64,000 nt of DNA, taken from positions 62,001 to 126,000 of the forward strand of contig JAOANE010000054.1 in NCBI GenBank assembly GCA_025194985.1, given 5' to 3'. The stretch's first letter is position 1. Each line of letters opens with the position of its first letter. The stretch comes from Regnicoccus frigidus. Its GTDB lineage: Bacteria; Cyanobacteriota; Cyanobacteriia; PCC-6307; Cyanobiaceae. The notes beneath the pieces are model-generated. The model saw nothing but the letters and a program-made list of their open reading frames with translations, was not told where the DNA came from and ran no database searches. The translations under genes were made by a program, and so were the position numbers. Shown one piece after another: positions 16,815 to 26,287 of this stretch.

Positions 16815-19153
16815 GGGGTGGGCTTGGCCAGGGGCAGCAAACACTTGTCGGAATCACAACCAGCCGGACCGGCTTCCACCAGTTCGCCGCGGTCGTAGCG
16901 CTGCAGGGCTTCGAAGAAATCACCGGTGCGGCGGCGGCTTAACACCTCTTCGCTCAGGCGGCTGTAGGTGGCCTGATCGATGGGTTCAAACGGCAGGCGC
17001 GGGAAGGTGGCGTTGGCATCGAAGCGGGCCAGCAGGGCTGCTGAGATATAGCCCTTGCCGCCATCGATCGCTTGATGGATCGCTTCGGCCAACGGCTCGA
17101 TTTCGTTCTCGCGAAACTCGACGGTGGCAGAGGTGTTGTGGGCCGTGTAGTGCGTCTGCACTTGCATGTAGAAGTCGAACTGGGCCAGGGCGGAGAAGTT
17201 GTTGATCTCCACCGCATCGGCGCCAGGGATGTTCGCCCAGCTCACTTCGGTGGGGATTTCCACCAGCCATTCGGTGCAGCGTGGATCGAAGGGATTATCC
17301 AGCAGGCGACCGTTGTCGTCTTTGTCCGATTGGCTTGGCACGATCGTGTAGCCGTAGTCGAGGCAGGCCAGGGCCACCGGATCGTTCTTGCGGAAGGTGA
17401 TGCGGCGGATGAAGCGCTGCGCCTTGGGAGGGTGCCAGCCGGGGCTGGCGCCGGTGAGCAGGCTCTTGGTGCCGGCCGGTTGCACGGTGGTGCAACGATT
17501 GGGGCGACGCAGGCCGTGGCGATCGCAGTAGTCCCACACCGCCGTGTTCACCACCTGCTTCCAGCGGCTCAGATACTCCGCTTCCTGCGCCTTGAAGGCC
17601 AGACCGGCTTCTGTTTCGGGGCGGCCCGCCTCCCACCAGTTCAGCCAGGGGGTGCCGAAGGCATGCACGAAGAAATCGAACAGGCCGGTGAAGCTCACGC
17701 CCACAATCGGATCCCAGGCGCGGCTCTGGCGGTAACGCTCCACCTCGAAATCGTGGTTGAGCAGGCAGGCCACCGCCAGGCCAGCGGCCTTGAAGGCATC
17801 GGCCTGGGCCTGATGGTCGGCTGGATCGATGCGGTTGAGGTGGATTTCGGCCAGGTTGCAGTGGAAATCAGCTCCCAGGATTTCGCCGCAGGGATTGAGC
17901 CCATAACGTCCCAGCCGGTGCTCCAGCTCGGCGGCGCTGATCTCGGGGTGATGGAGGTTGAGCCAGCGGCCGGCTTCCTCGCGGCCCTGGTCGACGTAGA
18001 TGTCGATGAACTCGCTGCGCAGCTCGGCGGTGGGCAGCAGGTCGGCATTGGAGCGGGCGATCGCCTCAGGGGCGAACTGGATCGCGCCTTCGCCGCTCTG
18101 GAACTGCTTGACCACCGCTTCGAGCACCACCTCTTTGGAGGGGCGGTTGTGGAACACCCGGGTGTGGTTGGCCATCCGCAGCGCGTCGCGGTCGGGATCA
18201 ATGCTCCAGTTGCCTTCAGCGTCTTGCTGCCAGAGGTTTTCCTTGGCGCCAGCGGCGGAGCCATCCTCGGCGGCGAACTGGCGCATGCCGGCGCTGCGGC
18301 GGATGTTGCCCGCCACGATCGTGACGGCGGCCTCATCGATCAGCAGGCAGCACTCCACCGACGTGAGCTGGCGGCCATTCGCCTTGTTGAGGATCTGGGC
18401 CACCCGGCCGTAGAGATCGCCCAGTTTCACCGGGTTGGCCATGCCGCCGAAGCCCTTGAGCGTTTCGCCCACTGGCCGCACATCGGAGAGATCCACGTTC
18501 ACCGTGATCGCAGCATCGGCGCTGAAGCTGGTGTCGCTGCTCAGTTCCAGCAAACGCTGGTAGCTGTCCACCCAGCCGCGGCGGGTGTCCCCCACCTTGA
18601 TCGTCACCCGGTTGCCCGCGCTGCTGGAGCGGGTGGCCTCCTGGCGCTCGGCTGCGGGGGTGACACCGATCGGGCTGACGCTCTCGATCACCAGCCGGTT
18701 GCGCAGCAGCGGCAGCCGCTCAATTAAGCGCGGTTCGATGATGGCGCCGGTGCCGCAGCCCATCATCGCCAGGTCCATCATCAGACCGAAGGCTTCCCAG
18801 TCGATCAGGTTGGTGGAGGTGCAGTTGTAGGCGCCGGAGAAGTTGTGGCGCTGCTGAATCCAGGGCGTGCCACCGATCCAGAGCCAGCGCCCCGAGGGCA
18901 GGGCCTGCTGGTAGGTCTGCATGCGGCGGATCAGCGCCACTTCCTCAGCGCTGAGGTCGCCCAGCTGGCGCAGACCCTCGAGGTTGCGCTCCGACACCTG
19001 GTGCCAGCTCTCGCGGCCGCCTTCGGTGCGGCGGGAATAGGTGCGGTAAAAGACCGGATTGGCCGCCGGAGCGGTGGCCGGAAAATCGGGGTGCTCGCTG
19101 GTGCCGCGCCGGCTGGGATCAGCCAGGTCGAGACGGGTGGGGGTGAGGGTCAC
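16811..19153 (-). CDS. nrdJ: adenosylcobalamin-dependent ribonucleoside-triphosphate reductase (class II)
   Basis: Monomeric class II reductase converting NTPs to dNTPs without oxygen or iron dependence, using B12. The 780-residue length matches the Lactobacillus leichmannii-type enzyme. Features: FSGAYNCTSTNL with the first redox Cys, MGCGTGAII, the active-site motif GLNPCGEI near residue 419 (thiyl Cys and Glu), PAGTKSLLTGASPGWHP, and a C-terminal CX4C shuttle pair (CDSDKC) 8-13 residues from the end. Starts with GTG. It is divergent from prfC across about 140 bases. Confidence 0.97.
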   Translation of the reverse strand: MTLTPTRLDLADPSRRGTSEHPDFPATAPAANPVFYRTYSRRTEGGRESWHQVSERNLEGLRQLGDLSAEEVALIRRMQTYQQALPSGRWLWIGGTPWIQQRHNFSGAYNCTSTNLIDWEAFGLMMDLAMMGCGTGAIIEPRLIERLPLLRNRLVIESVSPIGVTPAAERQEATRSSSAGNRVTIKVGDTRRGWVDSYQRLLELSSDTSFSADAAITVNVDLSDVRPVGETLKGFGGMANPVKLGDLYGRVAQILNKANGRQLTSVECCLLIDEAAVTIVAGNIRRSAGMRQFAAEDGSAAGAKENLWQQDAEGNWSIDPDRDALRMANHTRVFHNRPSKEVVLEAVVKQFQSGEGAIQFAPEAIARSNADLLPTAELRSEFIDIYVDQGREEAGRWLNLHHPEISAAELEHRLGRYGLNPCGEILGADFHCNLAEIHLNRIDPADHQAQADAFKAAGLAVACLLNHDFEVERYRQSRAWDPIVGVSFTGLFDFFVHAFGTPWLNWWEAGRPETEAGLAFKAQEAEYLSRWKQVVNTAVWDYCDRHGLRRPNRCTTVQPAGTKSLLTGASPGWHPPKAQRFIRRITFRKNDPVALACLDYGYTIVPSQSDKDDNGRLLDNPFDPRCTEWLVEIPTEVSWANIPGADAVEINNFSALAQFDFYMQVQTHYTAHNTSATVEFRENEIEPLAEAIHQAIDGGKGYISAALLARFDANATFPRLPFEPIDQATYSRLSEEVLSRRRTGDFFEALQRYDRGELVEAGPAGCDSDKCLLPLAKPTP

Positions 19154-19297
19154 GGCAGCGCTGCTGGTCTGGTTGGCTCAGCTTAAACGCCACCTGTGGT
19201 GGCGGCAAGGTTCCGAAAGCACCAGAGACAGTGGTGAAGGCGGCGGTGGAGGCAGCAGCGGCGAAAGCCCGGGTGAGCCTGCTGGCAGGCTGGCTCC

Positions 19298-20947
19298 ATG
19301 ACCAGCAGCTCCAGCAGCACCAGTGAGCCCACGGGCCTGAGCTCCCTGGCCGAAGCGGTGGCCCGGCGCCGCAATTTCGCGATCATTTCCCACCCCGACG
19401 CGGGCAAGACCACCCTCACCGAAAAACTGTTGCTCTACGGCGGGGCTATTCAGCAGGCGGGCGCGGTGAAGGCCAAGGGCGAGCAACGCAAGGTCACCTC
19501 CGACTGGATGGAGCTCGAGAAGCAGCGCGGCATCTCGATCACCTCCACCGTGCTCCAGTTCGACTACGCCGGCAGCACGATCAACCTGCTCGACACGCCG
19601 GGGCACCAGGATTTTTCAGAAGACACCTACCGCACCCTGGCCGCCGCCGATAACGCGGTGATGCTCGAAGACGCCGCCAAAGGCCTGGAGCCCCAGACCC
19701 GCAAGCTGTTTGAGGTGTGCCGGATGCGGCGCGTGCCGATCTTCACCTTCATCAACAAGATGGACCGGCCGGGGCGTGAGCCCCTGGAGCTGATCGACGA
19801 GATCGAAAGCGAGCTGGGGCTCACCTGCTGGCCGGTGAACTGGCCGATCGGTAGCGGCGATCGTTTTCGCGGTGTGATCGATCGCCGCAGCCGCGACGTG
19901 ATTCTGTTTACGCGAGCCGAGCGCGGCCGGCAGGCAGGCGAGCGGCACCTGGCCGCCGGCAGCCCCGAACTGGCCGAACTGGTGGAGCCGGAACTCCTGG
20001 CTCAGGCGCTCGACGAACTGGAGTTGCTCGATGGCGCCGGTGCCGAGCTCGATCTGGAGCTGGTCCATGCCGGCGAGCTGAGCCCGGTGTTCTTCGGCTC
20101 GGCGATGACCAACTTCGGCGTGCGGCCCTTCCTCGATGCCTTCCTGGAGCTGGCCCAGCGGCCGGTGGCCCGCCACAGCCAGGACGGCCCGGTGGATCCG
20201 CTGCGGCCCGAGTTCAGCGGCTTTGTGTTCAAGCTCCAGGCCAACATGGATCCGCGCCACCGCGACCGGATCGCCTTCGTGCGGGTCTGCTCCGGCCACT
20301 TCGCCAAGGACATGACCGTGCGCCATGCCCGCACCGGCCGCTCGATCCGGCTCTCGCGCCCCCAGAAGCTGTTCGGCCAAGACCGCGAGGTGGTCGAAGA
20401 CGCCTACCCCGGCGACGTGATCGGCCTGAACAACCCCGGCATGTTCGCCATCGGCGACACTCTCTATGTGGGTCAGAAGGTGGAGTACGAAGGCATTCCC
20501 TGCTTCAGCCCTGAGATCTTCTCCTGGCTGCGCAACCCCAACCCCTCGGCCTTCAAGGCCTTCCGCAAGGGGGTGAATGAGCTGCGTGAGGAAGGCGCCG
20601 TGCAGGTGCTCTACGACACCGATCTCAGCAAGCGGGACCCGATCCTGGCGGCAGTCGGCCAGTTGCAGCTGGAGGTGGTGCAATACCGGCTGCAGAACGA
20701 ATACGGCGTGGAAACCCGGCTCGAACCGCTGGGCTTCTCCCTGGCTCGCTGGGTAACCGGTGGCTGGGAAGCCCTTGAGGTTGTCGGTCGTCTGTTCAAC
20801 TGCAAGACCGTGCGCGATGCCTGGGGCCGGCCGGTGCTGCTGTTCAAGAACAGCTGGAACCTCAACCAGCTCAACGAGGACCACCCAGAACTCGGCCTCA
20901 GTGCCGTGGCTCCGGTGGTCAGCGGTGTCGAGCCGATCGCCCTCTGA
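19298..20947 (+). CDS. prfC: peptide chain release factor 3
   Basis: GTPase that recycles release factors 1 and 2 from the terminated ribosome. The 549-residue product shows G1 HPDAGKTTLTEKLL, G3 DTPGHQDFSEDTYRTL and G4 NKMDRPGR, and the RGISITSTVLQF switch region. The C-terminal domains match the RF3 rather than EF-G arrangement. The ATG follows a Gly-codon-rich leader with a weak Shine-Dalgarno. No partner gene for the pathway is adjacent. Confidence 0.96.
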   Translation: MTSSSSSTSEPTGLSSLAEAVARRRNFAIISHPDAGKTTLTEKLLLYGGAIQQAGAVKAKGEQRKVTSDWMELEKQRGISITSTVLQFDYAGSTINLLDTPGHQDFSEDTYRTLAAADNAVMLEDAAKGLEPQTRKLFEVCRMRRVPIFTFINKMDRPGREPLELIDEIESELGLTCWPVNWPIGSGDRFRGVIDRRSRDVILFTRAERGRQAGERHLAAGSPELAELVEPELLAQALDELELLDGAGAELDLELVHAGELSPVFFGSAMTNFGVRPFLDAFLELAQRPVARHSQDGPVDPLRPEFSGFVFKLQANMDPRHRDRIAFVRVCSGHFAKDMTVRHARTGRSIRLSRPQKLFGQDREVVEDAYPGDVIGLNNPGMFAIGDTLYVGQKVEYEGIPCFSPEIFSWLRNPNPSAFKAFRKGVNELREEGAVQVLYDTDLSKRDPILAAVGQLQLEVVQYRLQNEYGVETRLEPLGFSLARWVTGGWEALEVVGRLFNCKTVRDAWGRPVLLFKNSWNLNQLNEDHPELGLSAVAPVVSGVEPIAL

Positions 20948-21017
20948 AGATCGTCTGCGCTGAGCCACGGCACCCGCCGGGCCTCGCCAGAATCGATTAC
21001 AAAGAAAGGTAACAACC

Positions 21018-21242
21018 GTGCCCGACCATCTTTGGCTGGTGCGTCCCTGCCGTGACGGGGGCTGTGATTACGTGCGTTTTTTACCCCGTCAGGAAACCGT
21101 CGAAGTGCACGAAGGCAGCCATCTGCCGCCCCAGATGCCCCTGCTCAAGCACCGCCACTGGCTGGCGGCTGAAGAAGCCGAGGCCCGGCGCCGTGATCTG
21201 CAACAGGAGGATGGCTATCAATTCAGCGAACCGCTCTTCTGA
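21018..21242 (+). CDS. small conserved protein resembling DUF1651
   Basis: A 74-residue soluble protein starting with GTG, preceded by AAAGAAAGG at suitable spacing. The pattern of an N-terminal W/V-R segment, a middle SHLPPQMPLLKHRHWL and a basic helix EAEARRRDL resembles DUF1651, a small family common in marine picocyanobacteria. The match is by eye and the function is unknown. Confidence 0.6.
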   Translation: MPDHLWLVRPCRDGGCDYVRFLPRQETVEVHEGSHLPPQMPLLKHRHWLAAEEAEARRRDLQQEDGYQFSEPLF

Positions 21243-21329
21243 ATCGTGCTTCGGTACCTTCCCTGAACGTCCGCCGGCGCCGCGCCTCGATACGCTCGGG
21301 CTATCACTCTGTCCGCTGCATTGGAGGCC

Positions 21330-22031
21330 ATGACCAACGGTTCCGCCCCATTTCCCAGTGCTGCCGATGGCGCCAGCCCCTACGAGCGGCTCGGCATTGC
21401 CCCTGATGCCAGTTTTGATGACGTTCAGGCAGCCCGCAAGGATCGCCTCAGCGCCGTCGGCGACGACCCCCAGGCCCGTGCTCAGGTGGAAACCGCCTAC
21501 GACGCCGTTCTGATGGAACGGCTGCGCGAGCGCCAGCAAGGCAAGGTCAGCAGTGCGGCGGTGACGGCCTCCAAGCGCGAGGAACTCAAGCCGGCCGTGG
21601 CGAGCCGCACGCCCTCTCGGCCCTCGCTGCCTGCCATGCCCGCCCTGCCCCAGCTCAGTGGCGTCAAGCTCAGTCGCCCGTCACTGAGCCTGCCGACCCT
21701 GGTGTTGGCCGAAAATCGTGAGCGTTGGTTTCCGCTGATCGCCGGCGGCCTGGTGATTCTGCTGCTGCTGGTCGCCCCCGCCGGCTCGGCCGAAGTGCTG
21801 TTGGCCCTGGCCACGGGCGTGACGGTGGTGAATCTGCAGCGCCGCAACGGCCGCTTACTCGGGGCTGTGGGCTGGAGCTTCGCGTTGCTGTGCGTCGGCC
21901 TGCTGCTCGGTGGCGGTCTGCTTCAGCTGCTCGATCCCTCCCTTCCGCTCGGGCTGCCCCTCGATCCCGAGCAGGTGCAGAGCTTGCCGGCCATGCTGCT
22001 GCTGCTCTGGGGAGCCCTGATGATCACCTGA
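21330..22031 (+). CDS. CPP1-like membrane protein (DUF3353, J-like domain)
   Basis: A 233-residue protein with an N-terminal degenerate J-like domain (SPYERLGIAPDASFDDVQAA) lacking the HPD motif, a proline-rich linker, then three to four membrane helices. This is the architecture of cyanobacterial homologues of plant CPP1, a chaperone-like factor for protochlorophyllide oxidoreductase. The ATG at 21330 is preferred, with GGAGG just upstream, over an in-frame TTG. It converges on hslO. Confidence 0.85.
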   Translation: MTNGSAPFPSAADGASPYERLGIAPDASFDDVQAARKDRLSAVGDDPQARAQVETAYDAVLMERLRERQQGKVSSAAVTASKREELKPAVASRTPSRPSLPAMPALPQLSGVKLSRPSLSLPTLVLAENRERWFPLIAGGLVILLLLVAPAGSAEVLLALATGVTVVNLQRRNGRLLGAVGWSFALLCVGLLLGGGLLQLLDPSLPLGLPLDPEQVQSLPAMLLLLWGALMIT

Positions 22032-22057
22032 GCTCAGGCTGTTGATGCCCTGAGTTC
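22030..22057. terminator. inverted repeat between convergent genes
   Basis: GAGCTCAGGC and GCCCTGAGTTC form a stem of about nine pairs around a seven-base loop, between the converging stops of the CPP1-like gene and hslO. It overlaps both stop codons. There is no U tract, so a bidirectional terminator is only a suggestion. Confidence 0.35.
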
Positions 22058-22970
22058 AGGCCAGGGCCAGCTCCCGGATCAGCTCCCGCAGCTCCCCTTC
22101 CTCCACCCCGTAGACCTCGTTGCAGAAGTGGCAGGTCAGTTCAGCTCGGCCGTCCTCATCGAGGATGGCATTCAGTTCCGCCTCGCCGAGCATGCGCAGG
22201 GCATCGACGCTGCGGCGACGGGTGCAGGGGCAGTGGAAGGTCACGTTCTGCTGGGCTTCGGCGTCTTCGAGCAGGTGGGGATCGAGATCCGGAAAGATGT
22301 CTTCGAGCAGGGATTGCAGGTTGCCGTCACAAGCGGCCAGGCGGCGGCTGAAGCCGGTGATCTCCCGGCAGCGCGCCTCCAGCAGGGCCACCAGCGCCGG
22401 CTCGCTGGCCGCCTTGGGCAGCACCTGCACCAGCACACCGCCGCAACAGCGCACGCCGCTGTTGTCGATCTGCTCGCCGACGAACAGGGCCGAGGGCGTC
22501 TGCTCGGAGTGGAGCAGGTAGGAGGCCACATCCTCCCCGATGCCGCCGCTGACCAGCTCCACGGTGCTGCTGTAGGGCTCGCCCTTGCCCAGGTCGCGCA
22601 CGACGTGGAGGTAGCCGGTGCCGGTGGCCTTGCGAAAATCGAAACCGTGCCGTCCTCCGCCCGTTTCAACCAGGTCGAGCTCCAGGCCCGGCGCCCCCAC
22701 ATGGCCGCGGACGCTGCCATCGCGGCCGGCATCCACCATCAGGCCGCGCAACGGGCCATCGGACTGGATCCTCAGGTTCACCCGGCCGTGGGCCACCTTC
22801 ATCGAGCTGGCCAGCAGCAGGCCGGCGGTCATCGCCCGGCCGAGCAGGGCCGTGGTGAGATACGAGAGTTTGTGCCGCCGGCGCGCATAGCGACTGGTGA
22901 CGGTGGTGGTAGCTGCCACCAGCCGAATCCCGCCCTCGGCCGCCGTGGCCCGCACCAACTGATCGGGCAT
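22056..22970 (-). CDS. hslO: redox-regulated chaperone Hsp33
   Basis: Holdase chaperone activated by oxidative and heat stress. The 304-residue protein ends with the zinc-binding redox switch: CXC (FHCPCTRRR) and CXXC (LTCHFCNEVYG) separated by about 30 residues, as expected. The N-terminal domain shows GLLLASSMK and GPLRGLMVDAG segments typical of the family. It lies 15 bases upstream of the CbiO-like ATPase gene in the same direction, so the two may be cotranscribed. Confidence 0.97.
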   Translation of the reverse strand: MPDQLVRATAAEGGIRLVAATTTVTSRYARRRHKLSYLTTALLGRAMTAGLLLASSMKVAHGRVNLRIQSDGPLRGLMVDAGRDGSVRGHVGAPGLELDLVETGGGRHGFDFRKATGTGYLHVVRDLGKGEPYSSTVELVSGGIGEDVASYLLHSEQTPSALFVGEQIDNSGVRCCGGVLVQVLPKAASEPALVALLEARCREITGFSRRLAACDGNLQSLLEDIFPDLDPHLLEDAEAQQNVTFHCPCTRRRSVDALRMLGEAELNAILDEDGRAELTCHFCNEVYGVEEGELRELIRELALA

Positions 22971-22985
22971 CGGCCCACCCCCATT

Positions 22986-23633
22986 TCAGAGCATCGTAAG
23001 GAGTGCGGGCAGGGGGCGAAGCGCGCCCTGCTCTAACAGCCAACCCCGATCAATCACGCCACGGAACAGCTCCGGCTCGTGGGTGACCACCAGCAGAACC
23101 CGGTCGCGGCTGAGCTGGGCCAACAGTTGCAGCACCTCCTGGCGCACCGACCAATCCAGCCCGGCGGTGGGTTCATCGAGCAGCAGAACGGCTGGATCGC
23201 GCACCAGTTGCACCGCCAGCGCCAGGCGCCGTTGCTGGCCGCCGCTGAGCCGCTCCGGTGCCTGTTGCAGCGATAGAGAGCCCAGACCCACCTGGTGAAG
23301 CACGGCCTCGAGCTTCTCGGCCGGCAGCCGACGCTGACCCAGTTTCAATTCCTGGCCCACGCTCAACCCCAGGAAGTGACGCTCAGGAAACTGAAAAACC
23401 AGACCGCAGAGCCAGCGGCGCTGGCGGGCGTTCAGCGGCTGACCCTGCCAGCGGATCGTGCCGCCACTGGGCGTGGCCAGGCCGCAGATCAGCTCCATCA
23501 AGGTGGTCTTACCCGAGCCGCTGCGGCCCGCCACCAGGGCCGGCTCCCCTGGTTTGAGCGTCAGATCCAGGCCGTTGAGCACGGCTTCAGCGGCGGTGGC
23601 TGGCTGGTAACGCAGGGCTTGGAGCTCCAGCAT
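22986..23633 (-). CDS. ABC transporter ATP-binding protein, CbiO/ECF-like
   Basis: A 215-residue ATPase: Walker A AGRSGSGKTTL, Q-loop VFQFPERHFLG, signature LSGGQQRRLALA, Walker B AVLLLDEPTAGLD and H-loop VVTHEPEL. The FQFPE Q-loop is characteristic of energy-coupling-factor type (CbiO/EcfA) ATPases. The ATG at 23633 follows GAGG at good spacing. No permease or substrate-specificity partner lies next to it, which is common for this cyanobacterial/plastid ABCI11-like group. Substrate unknown. Confidence 0.88.
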   Translation of the reverse strand: MLELQALRYQPATAAEAVLNGLDLTLKPGEPALVAGRSGSGKTTLMELICGLATPSGGTIRWQGQPLNARQRRWLCGLVFQFPERHFLGLSVGQELKLGQRRLPAEKLEAVLHQVGLGSLSLQQAPERLSGGQQRRLALAVQLVRDPAVLLLDEPTAGLDWSVRQEVLQLLAQLSRDRVLLVVTHEPELFRGVIDRGWLLEQGALRPLPALLTML

Positions 23634-23702
23634 GGGGGGCCTCAGGTCGTACCAGCTTGCAGTGGCCGTGTTGGATGGGGGGCCAATGCGAAAGCGCTGC
23701 CG

Positions 23703-24155
23703 ATGGACGTCAGATTTCGGGACGTGGATCCGTTCAACTGCTGGATCTGGCTCCGTTTCGCCGATAACCCCGGCCAGGGAGAGCAGGGCTATGTGAACAC
23801 GGTGTTTGAAAGTCTGTTTTTCCTCGGCAAGTTGGGGGCCTTCAACGCTGAAAACCTGCAGGTGCACGAGGAGGGCGCTGATCTGAGCTGGATGACGTAC
23901 GACAGCGAGGGCGCTGAAAAGTCGTTGCCGGCCCTGATGCACAACATGGGTGAGCTGGAGTATCAGGACGACTGGGCCCGCTGCTGGCTGGATCTCGGCA
24001 CCAGCGATGGTGTGGCCCTCGACGTGCTGATCAATGCCCTGCACCAGCTCGACAAGGAAGTCGTCGAGATCGCCGAACTGGTGATCGGTGGGGTCAACGA
24101 GGACTGGCCCGTGGAGGAACAGGCCGACGCCCTCTTCCCGCTGGGTAACAACTGA
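23703..24155 (+). CDS. DUF3531 family protein
   Basis: A 150-residue soluble protein starting MDVRFRDVDPFNCWIWLRF, a start characteristic of DUF3531, a family found in cyanobacteria and chloroplasts with no established function. Further conserved segments are GYVNTVFESLFFLGKLGAFN and DWARCWLDLGTSDGVALDVL. It is divergent from the CbiO-like gene (70-base gap) and precedes rsmE by 41 bases, likely in one transcript. Confidence 0.85.
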   Translation: MDVRFRDVDPFNCWIWLRFADNPGQGEQGYVNTVFESLFFLGKLGAFNAENLQVHEEGADLSWMTYDSEGAEKSLPALMHNMGELEYQDDWARCWLDLGTSDGVALDVLINALHQLDKEVVEIAELVIGGVNEDWPVEEQADALFPLGNN

Positions 24156-24196
24156 GCGGCACTGCCCGCAACAGCACACCCCGCTGCCCCCCTGCC

Positions 24197-24958
24197 ATGG
24201 CCCGCGAACTGCGCCGCCTGCTGATCGATCCCGCCCGGCTTGGCGGCGACCTGGCCCTCAATGCCGAGGAGAGCCGCTACCTCACGCGCGTGCTGCGGTA
24301 CGGCAACGGTGATCGCTTTGCCGTTGTTGATGGCGCTGGCCGCCTCTGGAGTGCCGTGCTGCTCGATCGGCGCACCGCCCGGCTGGAGCAACCGCCCGGC
24401 CAACCCCTTGAAGCCGTCGCCGCCGCCGCCCCTGCCCTCACCCTGGCGGTGGCGATGCCTCGGCTCGATGGCGACGTGGTGGTGCGGATGGCCTGCGAGC
24501 TGGGGGTCGACCGGCTGCAGCCGTTGCTGGCAGAGCGCGGCACAGGGGGGATTCAGGCGGGGCGGACGGAACGCTGGACGGCGATCCTGCGCGAGGCCAG
24601 CGAGCAATGCGAGCGGCTGTGGCTGCCCGAGCTGGGCGAGGCCGTGCAGGCCCAGGAGTGGCTGGCGCAGCCCTGGCCGGGCCTGGCCCTGATCGCCACC
24701 TCGCGTCGGCAGGAGCTGCCCCGCCTCTGCGAGCTTCTGGGCCCATGGGCCGACTCCCTCAGCGCGCCGCTGGCGTCCCAGGGCGTAAAGCTCGCCATCG
24801 GGCCAGAAGGGGGTTGGAGCCCGAATGAAGAGGAGCGGGCCATCGCGGCGGGCTGGCAGGCGGTGGACCTGGGTCCGCGCATCCTGCGCACGTCCACCGC
24901 AGCCGTCGCCGGACTGGGCCAGATCAGCGCGTGGAGAGCGGCCCGCTGGGGCTGCTGA
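24197..24958 (+). CDS. rsmE: 16S rRNA (uracil1498-N3)-methyltransferase
   Basis: SPOUT-class methyltransferase modifying U1498 in the decoding region of 16S rRNA. The 253-residue product has an N-terminal PUA-like region (ESRYLTRVLRYGNGDRFAVVDG) and the SPOUT knot motifs KLAIGPEGGWSPNEEE and DLGPRILRTSTA near the C terminus, both diagnostic. Start ATG at the expected place. Confidence 0.95.
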   Translation: MARELRRLLIDPARLGGDLALNAEESRYLTRVLRYGNGDRFAVVDGAGRLWSAVLLDRRTARLEQPPGQPLEAVAAAAPALTLAVAMPRLDGDVVVRMACELGVDRLQPLLAERGTGGIQAGRTERWTAILREASEQCERLWLPELGEAVQAQEWLAQPWPGLALIATSRRQELPRLCELLGPWADSLSAPLASQGVKLAIGPEGGWSPNEEERAIAAGWQAVDLGPRILRTSTAAVAGLGQISAWRAARWGC

Positions 24959-24982
24959 GTTCAGCCGCTGATCAACGGCTGT

Positions 24983-25384
24983 TTAGCCGCTGGTCAGGGA
25001 ATTGGCGATCGCCTTGAAGCCAGCCAGGTTGGCGCCGGCCAGGCGACGGGGGCGGGGCAGGGCAGCGGAGGGGATCAGCTGTTCCGGCGCAAAGGTGACC
25101 GTCGACGGCGGGGGGCTGTTCTCCTGGCTGAGGCGAAGCTCGGCGGCGATCACCTCGGCGGTGGTCAGAACTTTGGCGGTGGTCAGAACCGCTGGGCTGG
25201 CGGCCCGAGCCGGTTCAGCGGCAGGCGCGGAGGCAACTGCAGGTTTCGCCGCAGTCGCTGCCATGGCCGGACTGGCCTTCTTGGCTGCGTCCGCTTTTGG
25301 GGCAACGGGGGCCACAGCCAGAGGGTCTTTCGGCTCGTTCTTGTCAAGGTTGAGGAAGAACGCAGGCTTGCGGTTGAACACCAT
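24983..25384 (-). CDS. hypothetical protein, Ala/Pro-rich
   Basis: A 133-residue protein beginning MVFNRKPAFFLNLDKNEP, with a low-complexity Ala/Pro/Lys middle (residues about 25-75) and a more ordered C terminus (PRRLAGANLAGFKAIANSLTSG). The ordered ends with variable middle suggest a conserved picocyanobacterial protein with a disordered linker. No signal peptide or membrane helix. ATG at 25384 chosen; the upstream in-frame region is not protein-like. Function unknown. Confidence 0.55.
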   Translation of the reverse strand: MVFNRKPAFFLNLDKNEPKDPLAVAPVAPKADAAKKASPAMAATAAKPAVASAPAAEPARAASPAVLTTAKVLTTAEVIAAELRLSQENSPPPSTVTFAPEQLIPSAALPRPRRLAGANLAGFKAIANSLTSG

Positions 25385-25537
25385 GGCGAGGGTAGGAGCA
25401 GCAGGTCTCCCAATTATCCGCCTGGGCGAGAGCCTGGTGCCAAGGCCTCGGGCTAGTGCAACACAGTCATCGCCCAGCCACCGCCATCGCCACTGCCACC
25501 GCCATCGACACTGAACAGCAGCCGCCTTCGCCTTGTC

Positions 25538-26287
25538 GTGCCGTTTGCCCTGCCAACCCAGACCCTTGTGCACTGGCTTCTAGCCCTGGGGCTCAACGCC
25601 GCCCTGATCGCCCTGGCCCAGCGCCTGCCCCTGCTCACCCCTGCCGGCTGGGTCCATGCCGGCATCCTCGGCAGCCTGCTCTGGGGGACCCTGGGCTGGC
25701 GCGGCTGGCTGGCGGTGGTGCTCTATCTGCTGCTGGGGTCGCTGGTGACCAGGCTGGGCTATCGCCGCAAGCAGCAAGCGGGGCTGGCCGAAGCCCGCGG
25801 CGGCCGGCGCGGACCTGAGAACGTCTGGGGTTCGGCGGCGACCGGCGCTGGCCTGGCCCTGCTCACCACCGCGCCGGCTGCACCGGTGCCCTTGCTGTTG
25901 CTGGGCTTCAGCGCCAGTTTTGCCGCCAAGCTGGCTGACACCTGCGGCAGCGAGATCGGCAAGCGCTGGGGACGCACCACCGTGTTGATCACCAGCCTGC
26001 GGCGGGTTCCGGCTGGCACCGAGGGGGCAATCAGCCTGGAGGGAACCCTGGCCAGCCTGGTGGGCAGTGGTGCCATGGCCCTGCTGCTCTGGGCCCTGGG
26101 CCTGCTCTCTTCTCCGGCGGCCGTTGGGCTGGTGACCCTGGTGGGCCTGCTGGCGACCCTGATCGAGAGCCTGATCGGCGCCACTCTGCAGGGGCGCTAT
26201 CGCTGGCTGAGCAACGAGCTGGTCAACGGTCTGCAGACCCTGATCGCGGCGCTACTGGCGATCGGCCTGGCCCTGCTGCTGCCCTAG
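25538..26287 (+). CDS. DUF92 / TIGR00297 membrane protein, phytyl-phosphate kinase (VTE6)-like
   Basis: A 249-residue integral membrane protein with six or more helices. GGRRGPENVWGSAATGAGLALL and FAAKLADTCGSEIGKRWGRTT are signature segments of the DUF92 family, whose plant and cyanobacterial members phosphorylate phytyl phosphate for tocopherol and chlorophyll salvage. Function is inferred from the family. It starts with GTG. It converges with the sigma factor gene; the two stop codons share the palindrome CTAG. Confidence 0.85.
   Translation: MPFALPTQTLVHWLLALGLNAALIALAQRLPLLTPAGWVHAGILGSLLWGTLGWRGWLAVVLYLLLGSLVTRLGYRRKQQAGLAEARGGRRGPENVWGSAATGAGLALLTTAPAAPVPLLLLGFSASFAAKLADTCGSEIGKRWGRTTVLITSLRRVPAGTEGAISLEGTLASLVGSGAMALLLWALGLLSSPAAVGLVTLVGLLATLIESLIGATLQGRYRWLSNELVNGLQTLIAALLAIGLALLLP

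Noticed and set aside
17072..18727. 551-codon open frame antisense to nrdJ
   Set aside because: The product is His/Gln/Gly-rich with no motif; nrdJ on the other strand is unambiguous.
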